Assembly (NCBI GenBank): GCA_002396505.1
Contig: DGYA01000061.1
Location: 1-24,838 of the forward strand
DNA: 24,838 bases
From: Cyanobacteria bacterium UBA5018
GTDB lineage: Bacteria; Cyanobacteriota; Cyanobacteriia; PCC-6307; Cyanobiaceae
Reading direction: 5' to 3'
The notes under the pieces are model-generated. The model was not told the DNA's origin and searched no databases. It saw nothing but the letters and a program-made list of their open reading frames with translations. How positions within the stretch are numbered: the first letter of the stretch is position 1; each line of letters begins with the position of its first letter. The position numbers were made by a program, and so were the translations under genes. Positions 6,909-14,601 of this stretch are shown one piece after another.

Positions 6909-8981
6909 ATGCTGAAGCGGCGGTTGCGACTCCTCTGGCGCTGGGCCCTGCGCCTCGAACGACCGCGCCAACTGCCCACCGCCTGGCGTAGCGGTGAATG
7001 GGCGGCGGTGATGGTGGCCTGCCTGCTGGTGGGGCTGTTGGCCAGCTGGCCCTGGCTGGTGGAACCCAGCCTGCAGCCCGGCATGCTGTCTCCCTTCACC
7101 GCCCGCGCCCCCAAGACCGCCCGCGTCGTGGACAGCGGCGCCCTGGAACGGCGCCAGCAACAGCTGCCGCGCACCAGCGTGCAGGTGATCGATCAGCAGG
7201 CCACCAAGGCGCTGCAGCAACAGCTCAATGACAGCCTCGGCAAGCTGGAGGCCCAGCTGCGCACGGCCCAGCAGCGGCTGGAGCCCATCCCGCTCACGCC
7301 GCCTGAGCGCCAGTGGCTCCGCCAGCTCAACCCCGAACAGCTCAGCCGCTGGCAGCGGCAGGTGCGCCAGGCCCAGTTGCGCATGCTCAGCCAGGGGCTC
7401 AGCGGTGGGCTCGCCGATGGTCAGCTGCTGGAAGCCGCCGCCCTGCAGCTGGATAATCTGCCGCTCCCGCAGCGCAATCTGGCGGCCAGGTTGATCGGCA
7501 ATTCGCTCCAGGGTCAAACCAACCTGCGCACCGATGCCAGCCTCAGCCAACACCGCATCGAGGCGCTGATCACCCAGCAGGGCATACCCACAATTTCCGT
7601 ACGCCAAGGTGATCTGATCACCCGTCAAGGCGAACAGATCAGCCGCCAGGCCTTTGATGTGCTCGATTATTTCGGGCTGGTGAACCGCCGGCCCCGGCCC
7701 CTGGCCTGGCTGGGCCATTTTCTCGAGGCGGTGGCTACCGCGGCGGTGCTGTTGCTGTTGCAACGGCGCTGGCGACCCTGCCTGGAGGCGCGCCAGGCGC
7801 TGCTCAGCCTCGGCATCCTGCTGGCGGTGCAGGCGGTGCGCCTGGGGCTGGGACCCCTGGCCAGTCCTTTGGTATTGCTGGTGCCCCCCACCCTGCTCCT
7901 CGCCCAAGGGCTGGGCACGGTTTGCGGCCTGGCCTGGCTGGCCAGCGCCTCCCTGCTCTGGGGGGGGCAACTCACCGCCGTGATGGCCGAGCGCCTGTTG
8001 TTGGGCTGCGCCGTGGCCGCCATGGCCGCCGTGGTGGCCGGTCGCCAGCGCAGCCGGGCCGAATTTTTGCAACTGGCGGTGATCCTGCCCATCGGCGCCT
8101 TCCTGCTGCAACTGCTGCTATCGCAACTGCCCCTGCTGCCCAGGCCAGAGGCCCGCATCGCCCCGATCGAGCTGCTCAGCGAAGCGCTGCTGATGGGGGG
8201 GCTGCTGATGGTGGGCCTGCTGCTCACCCCGCTGGTGGAGAGTTTCTTTGGCCTGCTCACCCGCGCTCGGCTGTTGGAATTGGCCGACCTGGAACGGCCC
8301 CTGTTGCGCCGTCTTTCCTGTGAGGCACCGGGCACGTTTGAGCACACCTTGATGATCGCCGGCCTGGCTGAGGAGGGCGCCCGCACGATTGGCGCCGACT
8401 TCGACCTGGTGCGCACTGGGGCCATGTATCACGACGTGGGCAAATTGCACGCCCCCCAGTGGTTCATCGAAAACCAAGAGGAGGGCCTCAACCCCCACGA
8501 CCAACTGGACGACCCCCACGGCAGCGCCGCCATCCTCCAGGCCCACGTGGATGAGGGGATCAAACTGGCCCGCCGCCACCGGCTGCCCGGTCCCCTGGCC
8601 GATTTCATCCCCGAACACCAGGGCACGCTCAAAATGGGCTACTTCCTGCACCAGGCCCGCGAGCGGGACCCCAGCGTGCCGGAGTCGGCTTTTCGCTACC
8701 GCGGCCCCAATCCGCGCTCCAGGGAGACGGCGATTTTGATGTTGGCCGATGGCTGCGAAGCGGCCCTGCGTTCCCTCTCCCCCAACACCACCGAAAAGGA
8801 GGCCACCGCCATGGTGCGCCGCATCGTGGAAGCCCGCGCCCTCGATGGCCAACTCGACCACAGTGGCCTTGGCCGCGCCGAGTTGGAACTGGTGATCCGG
8901 GCCTTTGTGCGGGTGTGGAAGCGCATGCGCCACCGGCGCATCGCCTATCCCATCCCCAGTCGCAAAGCATTTAGCGCCTAA
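6909..8981 (+). CDS. 7TM-HD family membrane phosphohydrolase (PgpH/YqfF-like)
   Basis: A 690-residue membrane protein from ATG 6909; TTG 6903 would add two residues. Layout: basic N-terminus; one membrane helix near 33-50; a Gln/Leu-rich extracytoplasmic region of about 200 residues (7TMR-HDED type); a bundle of membrane helices from about 270 to 445; then a cytoplasmic HD phosphohydrolase domain. HD signatures are 'TFEHTLMIAGLAEEGAR', the H508-D509 pair in 'YHDVGKLHAP', and the later 'IPEHQGTLKM'. In Firmicutes the homologous PgpH degrades cyclic di-AMP. Whether the cyanobacterial protein uses c-di-AMP is an inference from the family. It is followed on the same strand by the ATP-grasp gene. 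Confidence 0.9.
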   Translation: MLKRRLRLLWRWALRLERPRQLPTAWRSGEWAAVMVACLLVGLLASWPWLVEPSLQPGMLSPFTARAPKTARVVDSGALERRQQQLPRTSVQVIDQQATKALQQQLNDSLGKLEAQLRTAQQRLEPIPLTPPERQWLRQLNPEQLSRWQRQVRQAQLRMLSQGLSGGLADGQLLEAAALQLDNLPLPQRNLAARLIGNSLQGQTNLRTDASLSQHRIEALITQQGIPTISVRQGDLITRQGEQISRQAFDVLDYFGLVNRRPRPLAWLGHFLEAVATAAVLLLLQRRWRPCLEARQALLSLGILLAVQAVRLGLGPLASPLVLLVPPTLLLAQGLGTVCGLAWLASASLLWGGQLTAVMAERLLLGCAVAAMAAVVAGRQRSRAEFLQLAVILPIGAFLLQLLLSQLPLLPRPEARIAPIELLSEALLMGGLLMVGLLLTPLVESFFGLLTRARLLELADLERPLLRRLSCEAPGTFEHTLMIAGLAEEGARTIGADFDLVRTGAMYHDVGKLHAPQWFIENQEEGLNPHDQLDDPHGSAAILQAHVDEGIKLARRHRLPGPLADFIPEHQGTLKMGYFLHQARERDPSVPESAFRYRGPNPRSRETAILMLADGCEAALRSLSPNTTEKEATAMVRRIVEARALDGQLDHSGLGRAELELVIRAFVRVWKRMRHRRIAYPIPSRKAFSA

Positions 8982-9021
8982 GGCGATCCCCATGGCGGGG
9001 CAAATTGCTCCCCTGGTATTC

Positions 9022-9081
9022 AGCCGCTCAGAGTGGAAATTAGCCGCTCAGCGTGGTACTCAGTCGCTCTGCAATTCCGCT
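9022..9081 (+). repeat. 20-bp imperfect tandem array, three units
   Basis: Units start at 9022, 9042 and 9062 and share AGYCGCTC at their beginning. A weaker related unit precedes them from about 9002. They lie between the HD gene and the ATP-grasp gene, just upstream of the latter's preferred ATG. Confidence 0.5.
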
Positions 9082-9098
9082 TGTCCACCCTCCCACCG

Positions 9099-10655
9099 AT
9101 GGCGCCGCTCAGTTTTCGCGAGCTGCAGAGCTCTCTCCAACCCCAGTGGAGCAGGGATTCCACCGCCAAGGGGCTGGAGCTGGACGTGCTGATGGTGCCC
9201 TCCCTTTCGGTGGATCGCAGCCAAATCGCCCTGGTGGCTGGCGCCCATCACTACGAAGAACGTCAGCTGTTCTCCCTGATGCGCCTGCGCAATCCCGGCG
9301 TGCGCATCGTCTACGCCACCAGCAAACCCCTGGCGGAGCTGGTGGTGGACGCGGTGCTGGAACTGCTGCCGGGGGTTCCCGCCTCCCATGCCCGCCGCCG
9401 CCTGCATCTGGTGGATACCGACGATGCCTCCGATCGACCGCTCACCGAAAAACTGTTGGAGCGACCGGCCCTGCTGGCCCGGATTGCCGAATTGCTCAGA
9501 CCAGGCCGCAGCTTCATCAATTGCTACGTGGTGGGGCCCCTGGAGAAGCAGCTATCCGAACGCCTCCAAATTCCCCTGCTGGGTACCGATCCGGCCCTGG
9601 GTTACTGGGGCAGCAAGGCCGGCAGCCGCGAGCTGTTCCAGCGCTGTGGCGTACCCCATCCAGCCGGCTCGCCGCTGGTGTTCAACCTCGACGATCTCAG
9701 CGAGGTGACGGCCGAACTCTGGGAAAGTCAGCCCCAGCTGGTCCGCTGCGTGGTCAAGTTGAACGAGGGCTTTAGTGGCGAGGGCAATGCCCCCTTGGCC
9801 TTGGCACCGCTGCTGCTAGCCGAGAAGAGCGCCGCCGAGCGCCGCCGCTGTCTGCGCTCCGCCCTGGAGCATTTATCAATGCCGGTGGCCCACTGGCAGC
9901 CCCTGCTGGCCCAGCAGGGGGCCCTGGTGGAGGCCTGGCTGGAGGGGGGAGATGAGCAGAGCTCCCCCAGCGTGCAGGGCACTATTCATCCTGACGGGAA
10001 TCAATATCAAAAAATTGCTAAAATTCAGGGCGGCGGCCAGGGGTTTTCGTTAGTAAATTCCCCGGTGGAAGTGATATCTAGCCACGAACAAGTGCTGGGG
10101 GGAGAGCACCAACAAACCTATATAGGCTGCCGCTTTCCGGCCAATTCGGCCTATCGGCTGGAGTTGATGCGCCATGGTCAGGCGGTGGGAGAAGCGCTTG
10201 CCGCCGCTGGCGCCCTGGAGCGCTACGCAGTGGATTTCATCGCCCGCCGCTATGGCTCCCACTGGGACCTGCAGGCGATCGAGGTGAACCTGCGCCAAGG
10301 AGGTACCACCCATCCCTACATGGCTCTGAATGCGATCACCGCCGGCCAGCTGGACCCCACCACTGGCCTCTATCTCTCCCCCACCGGCGAACCCTTGCAC
10401 TACGAGGCCACCGATAACCTCCGCCATCCGAAATTGCGGGGTCTGCTGCCGATCGATCTGATTGACATCGTGGCGGAAGCCGGCCTGCACTACGACCCGG
10501 CCCGATTGCGGGGCAGTGTCTTTCACCTGCTGGGCTGCCTGTCGGAGTACGGCAAGCTGGGCATGACCTGCATCGGCCGCTCCGCAGCGGAGGCGGCGGC
10601 CGTTTACGCCGCCACCGAAAGGGAGTTGTTGCGGGGAGCGGCGGCCCGGAGCTGA
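9099..10655 (+). CDS. ATP-grasp ligase, PGM1 (pheganomycin peptide ligase)-like
   Basis: A 518-residue ATP-grasp protein starting at ATG 9099. A GTG at 9033 is in frame, but its extra 22 residues would be read from the 20-bp repeats. The N-terminal half (about 25-165) is a pre-ATP-grasp fold ('LDVLMVPSLSVDR', 'INCYVVGPLEKQL'). The grasp part has the ATP lysine K220 in 'VVKLNEGFSGEGNA', the hinge 'LVEAWLEGG' near 276-284, and the metal ligands D379 and E395/N397 in 'YAVDFIARR' and 'AIEVNLRQGGTTHP'. The C-terminal 'GLLPIDLID...GSVFHLLGCLSEYGKLGMTCIG' resembles the PGM1-type cap. PGM1 joins an amino acid derivative to a peptide. Related cyanobacterial proteins are widespread but their substrates are unknown to me. 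The family is fairly sure; the reaction is not. Confidence 0.75.
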   Translation: MAPLSFRELQSSLQPQWSRDSTAKGLELDVLMVPSLSVDRSQIALVAGAHHYEERQLFSLMRLRNPGVRIVYATSKPLAELVVDAVLELLPGVPASHARRRLHLVDTDDASDRPLTEKLLERPALLARIAELLRPGRSFINCYVVGPLEKQLSERLQIPLLGTDPALGYWGSKAGSRELFQRCGVPHPAGSPLVFNLDDLSEVTAELWESQPQLVRCVVKLNEGFSGEGNAPLALAPLLLAEKSAAERRRCLRSALEHLSMPVAHWQPLLAQQGALVEAWLEGGDEQSSPSVQGTIHPDGNQYQKIAKIQGGGQGFSLVNSPVEVISSHEQVLGGEHQQTYIGCRFPANSAYRLELMRHGQAVGEALAAAGALERYAVDFIARRYGSHWDLQAIEVNLRQGGTTHPYMALNAITAGQLDPTTGLYLSPTGEPLHYEATDNLRHPKLRGLLPIDLIDIVAEAGLHYDPARLRGSVFHLLGCLSEYGKLGMTCIGRSAAEAAAVYAATERELLRGAAARS

Positions 10656-10787
10656 AGCGAATGCCCAGCCCAGCGGCAACCAATAACCCCAGACTGCCCA
10701 TATCAAGAAAGGGCCCCAGCTCTGCTGCTCTCTGGACCAGGCTCTACTTGAACCCGGCTCTACTGCCCTTGGCTCGCCAATAGCCTG

Positions 10788-10876
10788 GCCTTGCCTGTCC
10801 CAACTGCCTGTCCCAGCTGCCTGTCCAGGCAGCCTGCCCAAGTTGACTGCCCAAGCGGCCTGCCCAAGCGGCAGGA
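10788..10876. repeat. 13-bp imperfect tandem array, six to seven units
   Basis: Units of exactly 13 bp begin at 10788, 10801, 10814, 10827, 10840 and 10853, with a partial copy at 10866. Most end in GCCTGYCC. The array fills the space between the ATP-grasp gene and the coiled-coil gene and is preceded by a separate near-duplication of GGCTCTACT (10744 and 10757). Confidence 0.7.
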
Positions 10877-10912
10877 TCAACCGGCGCTTCTGTTCCCTTG
10901 CCTCGCCCCGCA

Positions 10913-11338
10913 ATGGTCCCCGCTAGCAACCCTGCCAAGTCCCCGCCGCTCCTACCCGAATGGACAATCTGGATCCAGGTGGGCCTCACCGCCCTGCTGG
11001 CGGTGCTGTTCCTGGTAATCCTGGACAAGGGCCGCCAGCAGGGCATCAAAATTCAGCTGCTGGAACAGCGGCTGCAGGGGCTGGAAAATAGCCGGGCCCT
11101 GGATCGCACCACCGCCCTGGAGCAACAGCTGCGCTCCGCCGTGGAGCGGCTGCAGCGCTTGGAACGCAACACCAGCCGTATTGATTCGCTCTCCGCCGAG
11201 AGCAAAGATCTGCAGAAGCAGCTGTTCCAACTGCGCACGGAGGCCTTGAAACAAAACAGCTCCAATTCGGAGCGGATGCCCCTACAGCCCCTGCCGCCGC
11301 TGAAACCAAGCCCAGGCCTGCCCAGCCTCAACCCTTAA
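10913..11338 (+). CDS. Small membrane protein with coiled coil, unknown function
   Basis: A 141-residue protein from ATG 10913; a TTG five codons earlier is possible. One membrane helix at about 18-37 ('TIWIQVGLTALLAVLFLVIL') is followed by a long charged helix with heptad character, roughly 45-110 ('LLEQRLQGLENSRALDRTTA', 'LEQQLRSAVERLQRLERNTS'). It ends in a Pro-rich tail. This is the architecture of a membrane-anchored coiled-coil scaffold facing the cytoplasm, but I cannot assign a family. The last 11 bases overlap the 3' end of the convergent permease gene. Codon use looks like the GC-rich neighbours, so it is likely a real native gene. Confidence 0.6.
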   Translation: MVPASNPAKSPPLLPEWTIWIQVGLTALLAVLFLVILDKGRQQGIKIQLLEQRLQGLENSRALDRTTALEQQLRSAVERLQRLERNTSRIDSLSAESKDLQKQLFQLRTEALKQNSSNSERMPLQPLPPLKPSPGLPSLNP

Positions 11339-12176
11339 CGGCGTCGCCAGTGGCACTGGGCAAGATATGGCGCTGCAGGGCGATAAACAAAAGCAGCACC
11401 GGCAGGATCGACACCACCGAGCCCGCCGCCACCAGCCGCCAATCCAATGAAAAGCTGCTGGCCAGCTGTTGCAGACCCAGGGGCAAGGTGTACAGCTTGG
11501 GGTCGTCGAGGATCACTAGGGGCCAGAGGAAATCGCTCCAGGTGCCGATGAACACAAACATGGCCAGGGTGATCAGATCGGCCCTGGCCGCTGGAATCAT
11601 CACGTTCCACCACTCCCCCAGGGGCGTGCAACCATCGCTGCGGGCCGCCTCCTCCAGCTCCACCGGCACCGCCAGAAAACTCTGGCGCAATAGGAAAATG
11701 CCAAAGGCCGTGGCCGCCTGGGGAATAATCAGAGCCCAAAGACTATTGCGCAGGCCGATCTGCACCATCAGCAGATATAACGGAATCATCACCACCTGGA
11801 AGGGAATCAATATGGTGGCTACCACCAGAGCCAGCACCAGGCCGCGCCCCCTAAACCGCAACCGCGCCAACGGATAGGCCGCCAAGGAACAAAACAACAA
11901 ATTGGCCAGCACCGCCAAGCCGCTCACAAGCGAACTGTTCAGCAGATAGGTGGCCATCGGATGGCCGGCGAACAGACGCCCGTAGGCCTCCAGGCTCGGC
12001 TGGCTGGGCAGCAGGGCCGGTGGGCTGGTGAAGATGTCCTCGCCGGGGCCCTTCAAGGAGGTGCTCACCAGCCAGAGCAGGGGCACCAGCATCGCCAGGG
12101 CCAGGGCCAGCAGCAGGGTCAACTGCAGCCCCGTGGCCAGGCTGGAGCCCCTGGAGCTGGAATCGCGCAGCGCCAT
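11328..12176 (-). CDS. Carbohydrate ABC transporter permease (MalG/GgtD-like)
   Basis: A 282-residue inner-membrane permease of the MalG type with about six membrane helices (roughly 18-38, 78-102, 112-132, 145-168, 202-222 and 252-268). The cytoplasmic EAA loop 'ELEEAARSDGCTPLGEWW' with 'NVMIP' at 174-195 is the contact with the ATPase. Such subunits pair with a MalF-type permease, a binding protein and an ATPase to import sugars. In cyanobacteria the closest role is compatible-solute uptake (glucosylglycerol/sucrose/trehalose, the Ggt system), but the substrate is inferred. No partner genes are nearby. It lies five bases after leuA on the same strand, so it is probably co-transcribed with it. 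Its 3' end overlaps the opposing coiled-coil gene. Confidence 0.88.
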   Translation of the reverse strand: MALRDSSSRGSSLATGLQLTLLLALALAMLVPLLWLVSTSLKGPGEDIFTSPPALLPSQPSLEAYGRLFAGHPMATYLLNSSLVSGLAVLANLLFCSLAAYPLARLRFRGRGLVLALVVATILIPFQVVMIPLYLLMVQIGLRNSLWALIIPQAATAFGIFLLRQSFLAVPVELEEAARSDGCTPLGEWWNVMIPAARADLITLAMFVFIGTWSDFLWPLVILDDPKLYTLPLGLQQLASSFSLDWRLVAAGSVVSILPVLLLFIALQRHILPSATGDAVKG

Positions 12177-12181
12177 GGCAG

Positions 12182-13825
12182 CTAGACCCGGGGCCTTTGG
12201 TGCAGGGGCAGTTCCCCCAGCTGCGGCAGGGGGGTCTTCTGGGGATGTAGCGGCTGGCTGTGGCTACCTGCCAGCAGGCGATTGAGGGCATTCACGAAGG
12301 CCTGGGCCGCCGCCACCACGATGTCGGTGTCGGCGGCATGGCCGGAGTAGAGCACGCCTTGATGGCGCAGCCTAATGGTTACATCGCCCATGGCATCGAT
12401 GCCCTCGGTGACGCTCTTGATTGAAAACTCCACCAGTTCATTTGGCACCTGGGCCAGGTGATTGAGGGCCTGACATACCGCATCCACTGGACCGGTACCG
12501 ATCGCGGCCTCGGTCAGTTCCGCACCATCGGCCGTGATCAAGCTGACGGTGGCCGTGGGCTGCAGGCCCGTACCGCAGCTCACCTGAACCCTCTTGAGTG
12601 TGTAGATCGCTTCGTCGTTTTGTTGTACCTGCTCGCTGACAATCGCCTCGAGGTCGCGATCGGTGATCTCTCGCTTGCGGTCGGCCAACTCCTTGAATCG
12701 GCTGAAGGCATCATCGAGATCTTGCCGCTCCAGATTATATCCGAGTTCCTCCAGGCGAGCCCGAAAAGCACTGCGGCCACTCAACTTGCCCAGGGAAATG
12801 CGGTTATCACTGAGGCCCACGGTGCGGGCATCGATGATCTCGTAGGTGAGCCGATTTTTGAGCACACCATCTTGATGGATGCCCGATTCGTGGGCGAAGG
12901 CATTGGCGCCCACAATCGCCTTATTGGGCTGCACCACCATGCCGGTGAGGTTGGAGACCAGGCGCGAGGTCTTGGTGATCTCCTCGGTGCGCACCCCCGT
13001 GAGCGGCTCGACACTCTCCGCCGGCCGGCCCAGGAAGGGGTTGAAGTAACTGCGCCGCACGTGCAGCGCCATCACCAACTCCTCCAGGGAGGCATTGCCG
13101 GCCCGTTCACCAATGCCGTTGATGGTGCACTCCAGTTGGCGGGCACCGTTTTTAACGGCCTCCAGGAAATTAGCTACGGCCAGACCTAAATCGTTGTGGC
13201 CATGTACGGAAATTACCGCCTGATTGATGTTCGGCACATGGGCGTCAATGCCAGCAATCAGGTCGCCAAACTCTGCGGGAGTGGCGTAGCCCACCGTGTC
13301 GGGGATGTTGATAGTGGTAGCGCCGGCCTCAATCGCGGCGGCGATCACTTGGTACATAAATTCTGGATCGGAGCGGCCGGCGTCCTCGCAGGAGAATTCC
13401 ACGTCATCCACCAGAGAACGGGCGTACTCGACCATCTCGGCAGTTATCGCCAGCACCTCGCTGCGGCTCTTGCGCAACTTGTGCTCCAGATGGATGTCGC
13501 TGGTGGCGATAAAGGTGTGGATGCGGCGCCTGGCGGCGGGGGCCACCGCATCGGCGCAGGCTTTGATGTCGACGGCGGCGGCGCGAGCCAAACCGCAAAT
13601 CACTGGCCCCTCGGGGCTGCCGACACTGGCGGCGATGCGCTGCACCGCGTTGAAATCGCCAGCGCTGGCAAAGGGAAAGCCGGCCTCAATAATGTCTACG
13701 CCCAGACGGGCGAGCTGCTGGGCGATCGCCAGCTTCTCCTCCAGATTCAAGCTGGCGCCAGGAGATTGCTCTCCATCGCGCAAGGTGGTGTCAAAAATCA
13801 AAACCCGGCCGGGGTCGCAAGCCAT
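12182..13825 (-). CDS. leuA: 2-isopropylmalate synthase
   Basis: A 547-residue LeuA of the long bacterial type. It condenses acetyl-CoA with 2-oxoisovalerate, the first committed step of leucine synthesis. The catalytic TIM barrel opens with 'VLIFDTTLRDGEQSPG' (D12, R16). Metal ligands are H208 and H210 in 'SVHGHNDLGLAVANF', then 'GIGERAGNASLEELVMALH' with N244. The C-terminal third holds the LeuA regulatory domain ('QVSCGTGLQPTATVSL', 'VTIRLRHQGVLYSGHAADTD'), expected to bind leucine for feedback inhibition. The ATG at 13825 gives the usual N-terminus. It lies 23 bases after the NYN-domain gene and five before the permease, so the three may form one transcript. Confidence 0.97.
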   Translation of the reverse strand: MACDPGRVLIFDTTLRDGEQSPGASLNLEEKLAIAQQLARLGVDIIEAGFPFASAGDFNAVQRIAASVGSPEGPVICGLARAAAVDIKACADAVAPAARRRIHTFIATSDIHLEHKLRKSRSEVLAITAEMVEYARSLVDDVEFSCEDAGRSDPEFMYQVIAAAIEAGATTINIPDTVGYATPAEFGDLIAGIDAHVPNINQAVISVHGHNDLGLAVANFLEAVKNGARQLECTINGIGERAGNASLEELVMALHVRRSYFNPFLGRPAESVEPLTGVRTEEITKTSRLVSNLTGMVVQPNKAIVGANAFAHESGIHQDGVLKNRLTYEIIDARTVGLSDNRISLGKLSGRSAFRARLEELGYNLERQDLDDAFSRFKELADRKREITDRDLEAIVSEQVQQNDEAIYTLKRVQVSCGTGLQPTATVSLITADGAELTEAAIGTGPVDAVCQALNHLAQVPNELVEFSIKSVTEGIDAMGDVTIRLRHQGVLYSGHAADTDIVVAAAQAFVNALNRLLAGSHSQPLHPQKTPLPQLGELPLHQRPRV

Positions 13826-13848
13826 ACCGGCGCCTCTATGCGGAACAA

Positions 13849-14550
13849 CTATGAGTTAGTTAATTCTACGGCCGCCGGGCGCGGGCGGATGCTGGGGGTG
13901 GCAGCGCTGTCACCGCGCATAAACACAGGTTGGTGGAGGGCTTCTGACTTCTCCAACTCCTGGCGCAGGCCGGCCATCTCCACGAAGCGGTCGGCGGCAT
14001 TGCGCAGTTCCCTGGCCACCATGCCATCGGTGGTGATCACCGTGGTGCGCAGTCCCTGGGCCCTAAGCACCTCCAGCAACCGTTCGAGATCCTTGCTGCC
14101 GCTCAGCAGCCACACCTCGTCGGTGCGGGGGGCCACGCAGAGCAGGTCGATGGCAATCTCCACGTCCAGGTTGGCGCGCACGTAGTGGCGTTGCTCTCCG
14201 TGGCGCGACTCCACCAGGCGCGGCTCCCCTGGCCGAGGGTCAGGGTTGCGGGCATCAGGCGGGCGATGCGGTTCAAAATCGGCCCCGCCCCCGGGCAGTT
14301 CCCTCAGGGGGCGAGTGCGCACTGTGTAGCCCATGCTGGCCAGGGCATCGCGGAAGGGGCGCTGGTCGGTGGGGTCCTTTAGCCCGGCGTACCAGAAGGC
14401 GCTGCCCAACTCCATGGCCGGTTGGCGGTTGGCGTAGGCCAGCAGCCGTCGCGGATCAAAAAACCAGCCCAGCTTCTGCTGGGCATAAAACATGCTGTGG
14501 CCATCCACGGCCAGGGCCAGCTGCAGGGGGCGGGCGTTACGAGGTTCCAT
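13849..14550 (-). CDS. NYN-domain (LabA/DUF88-like) protein
   Basis: A 233-residue protein starting at ATG 14550. The frame stays open further upstream only because it crosses the repeat-bearing start of the divergent GH57 gene. It has the NYN/PIN-like nuclease layout: D16 in 'LALAVDGHSMFYAQ', D129 and D135 in 'NLDVEIAIDLL', and 'WLLSGSKDLERLLEVLRAQG' at 147-166, ending with 'ITTDGMVARELRNAADRFVEM'. NYN proteins are predicted RNases. LabA of this group affects circadian gene expression in Synechococcus. The usual SGDSDF motif here reads SGSKDL, so one acidic position is changed and activity is uncertain. A Pro/Arg-rich insert spans about 84-124. It heads the possible NYN-leuA-permease transcript. 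Confidence 0.8.
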   Translation of the reverse strand: MEPRNARPLQLALAVDGHSMFYAQQKLGWFFDPRRLLAYANRQPAMELGSAFWYAGLKDPTDQRPFRDALASMGYTVRTRPLRELPGGGADFEPHRPPDARNPDPRPGEPRLVESRHGEQRHYVRANLDVEIAIDLLCVAPRTDEVWLLSGSKDLERLLEVLRAQGLRTTVITTDGMVARELRNAADRFVEMAGLRQELEKSEALHQPVFMRGDSAATPSIRPRPAAVELTNS

Positions 14551-14601
14551 GGTTAACAGCCTAGGAAGCTGCCTATAAGCTGTCTCAAGCTCGAATCCCC
14601 C

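Noticed and set aside
6798..8111. 437-codon minus-strand open frame, Gln/Gly-rich
   Set aside because: It lies antisense to the clear 7TM-HD gene; the composition is typical of an antisense frame in GC-rich DNA.
13196..14185. 329-codon plus-strand open frame opposite leuA and the NYN gene
   Set aside because: Both minus-strand genes show conserved motifs over this interval; the plus frame shows none.
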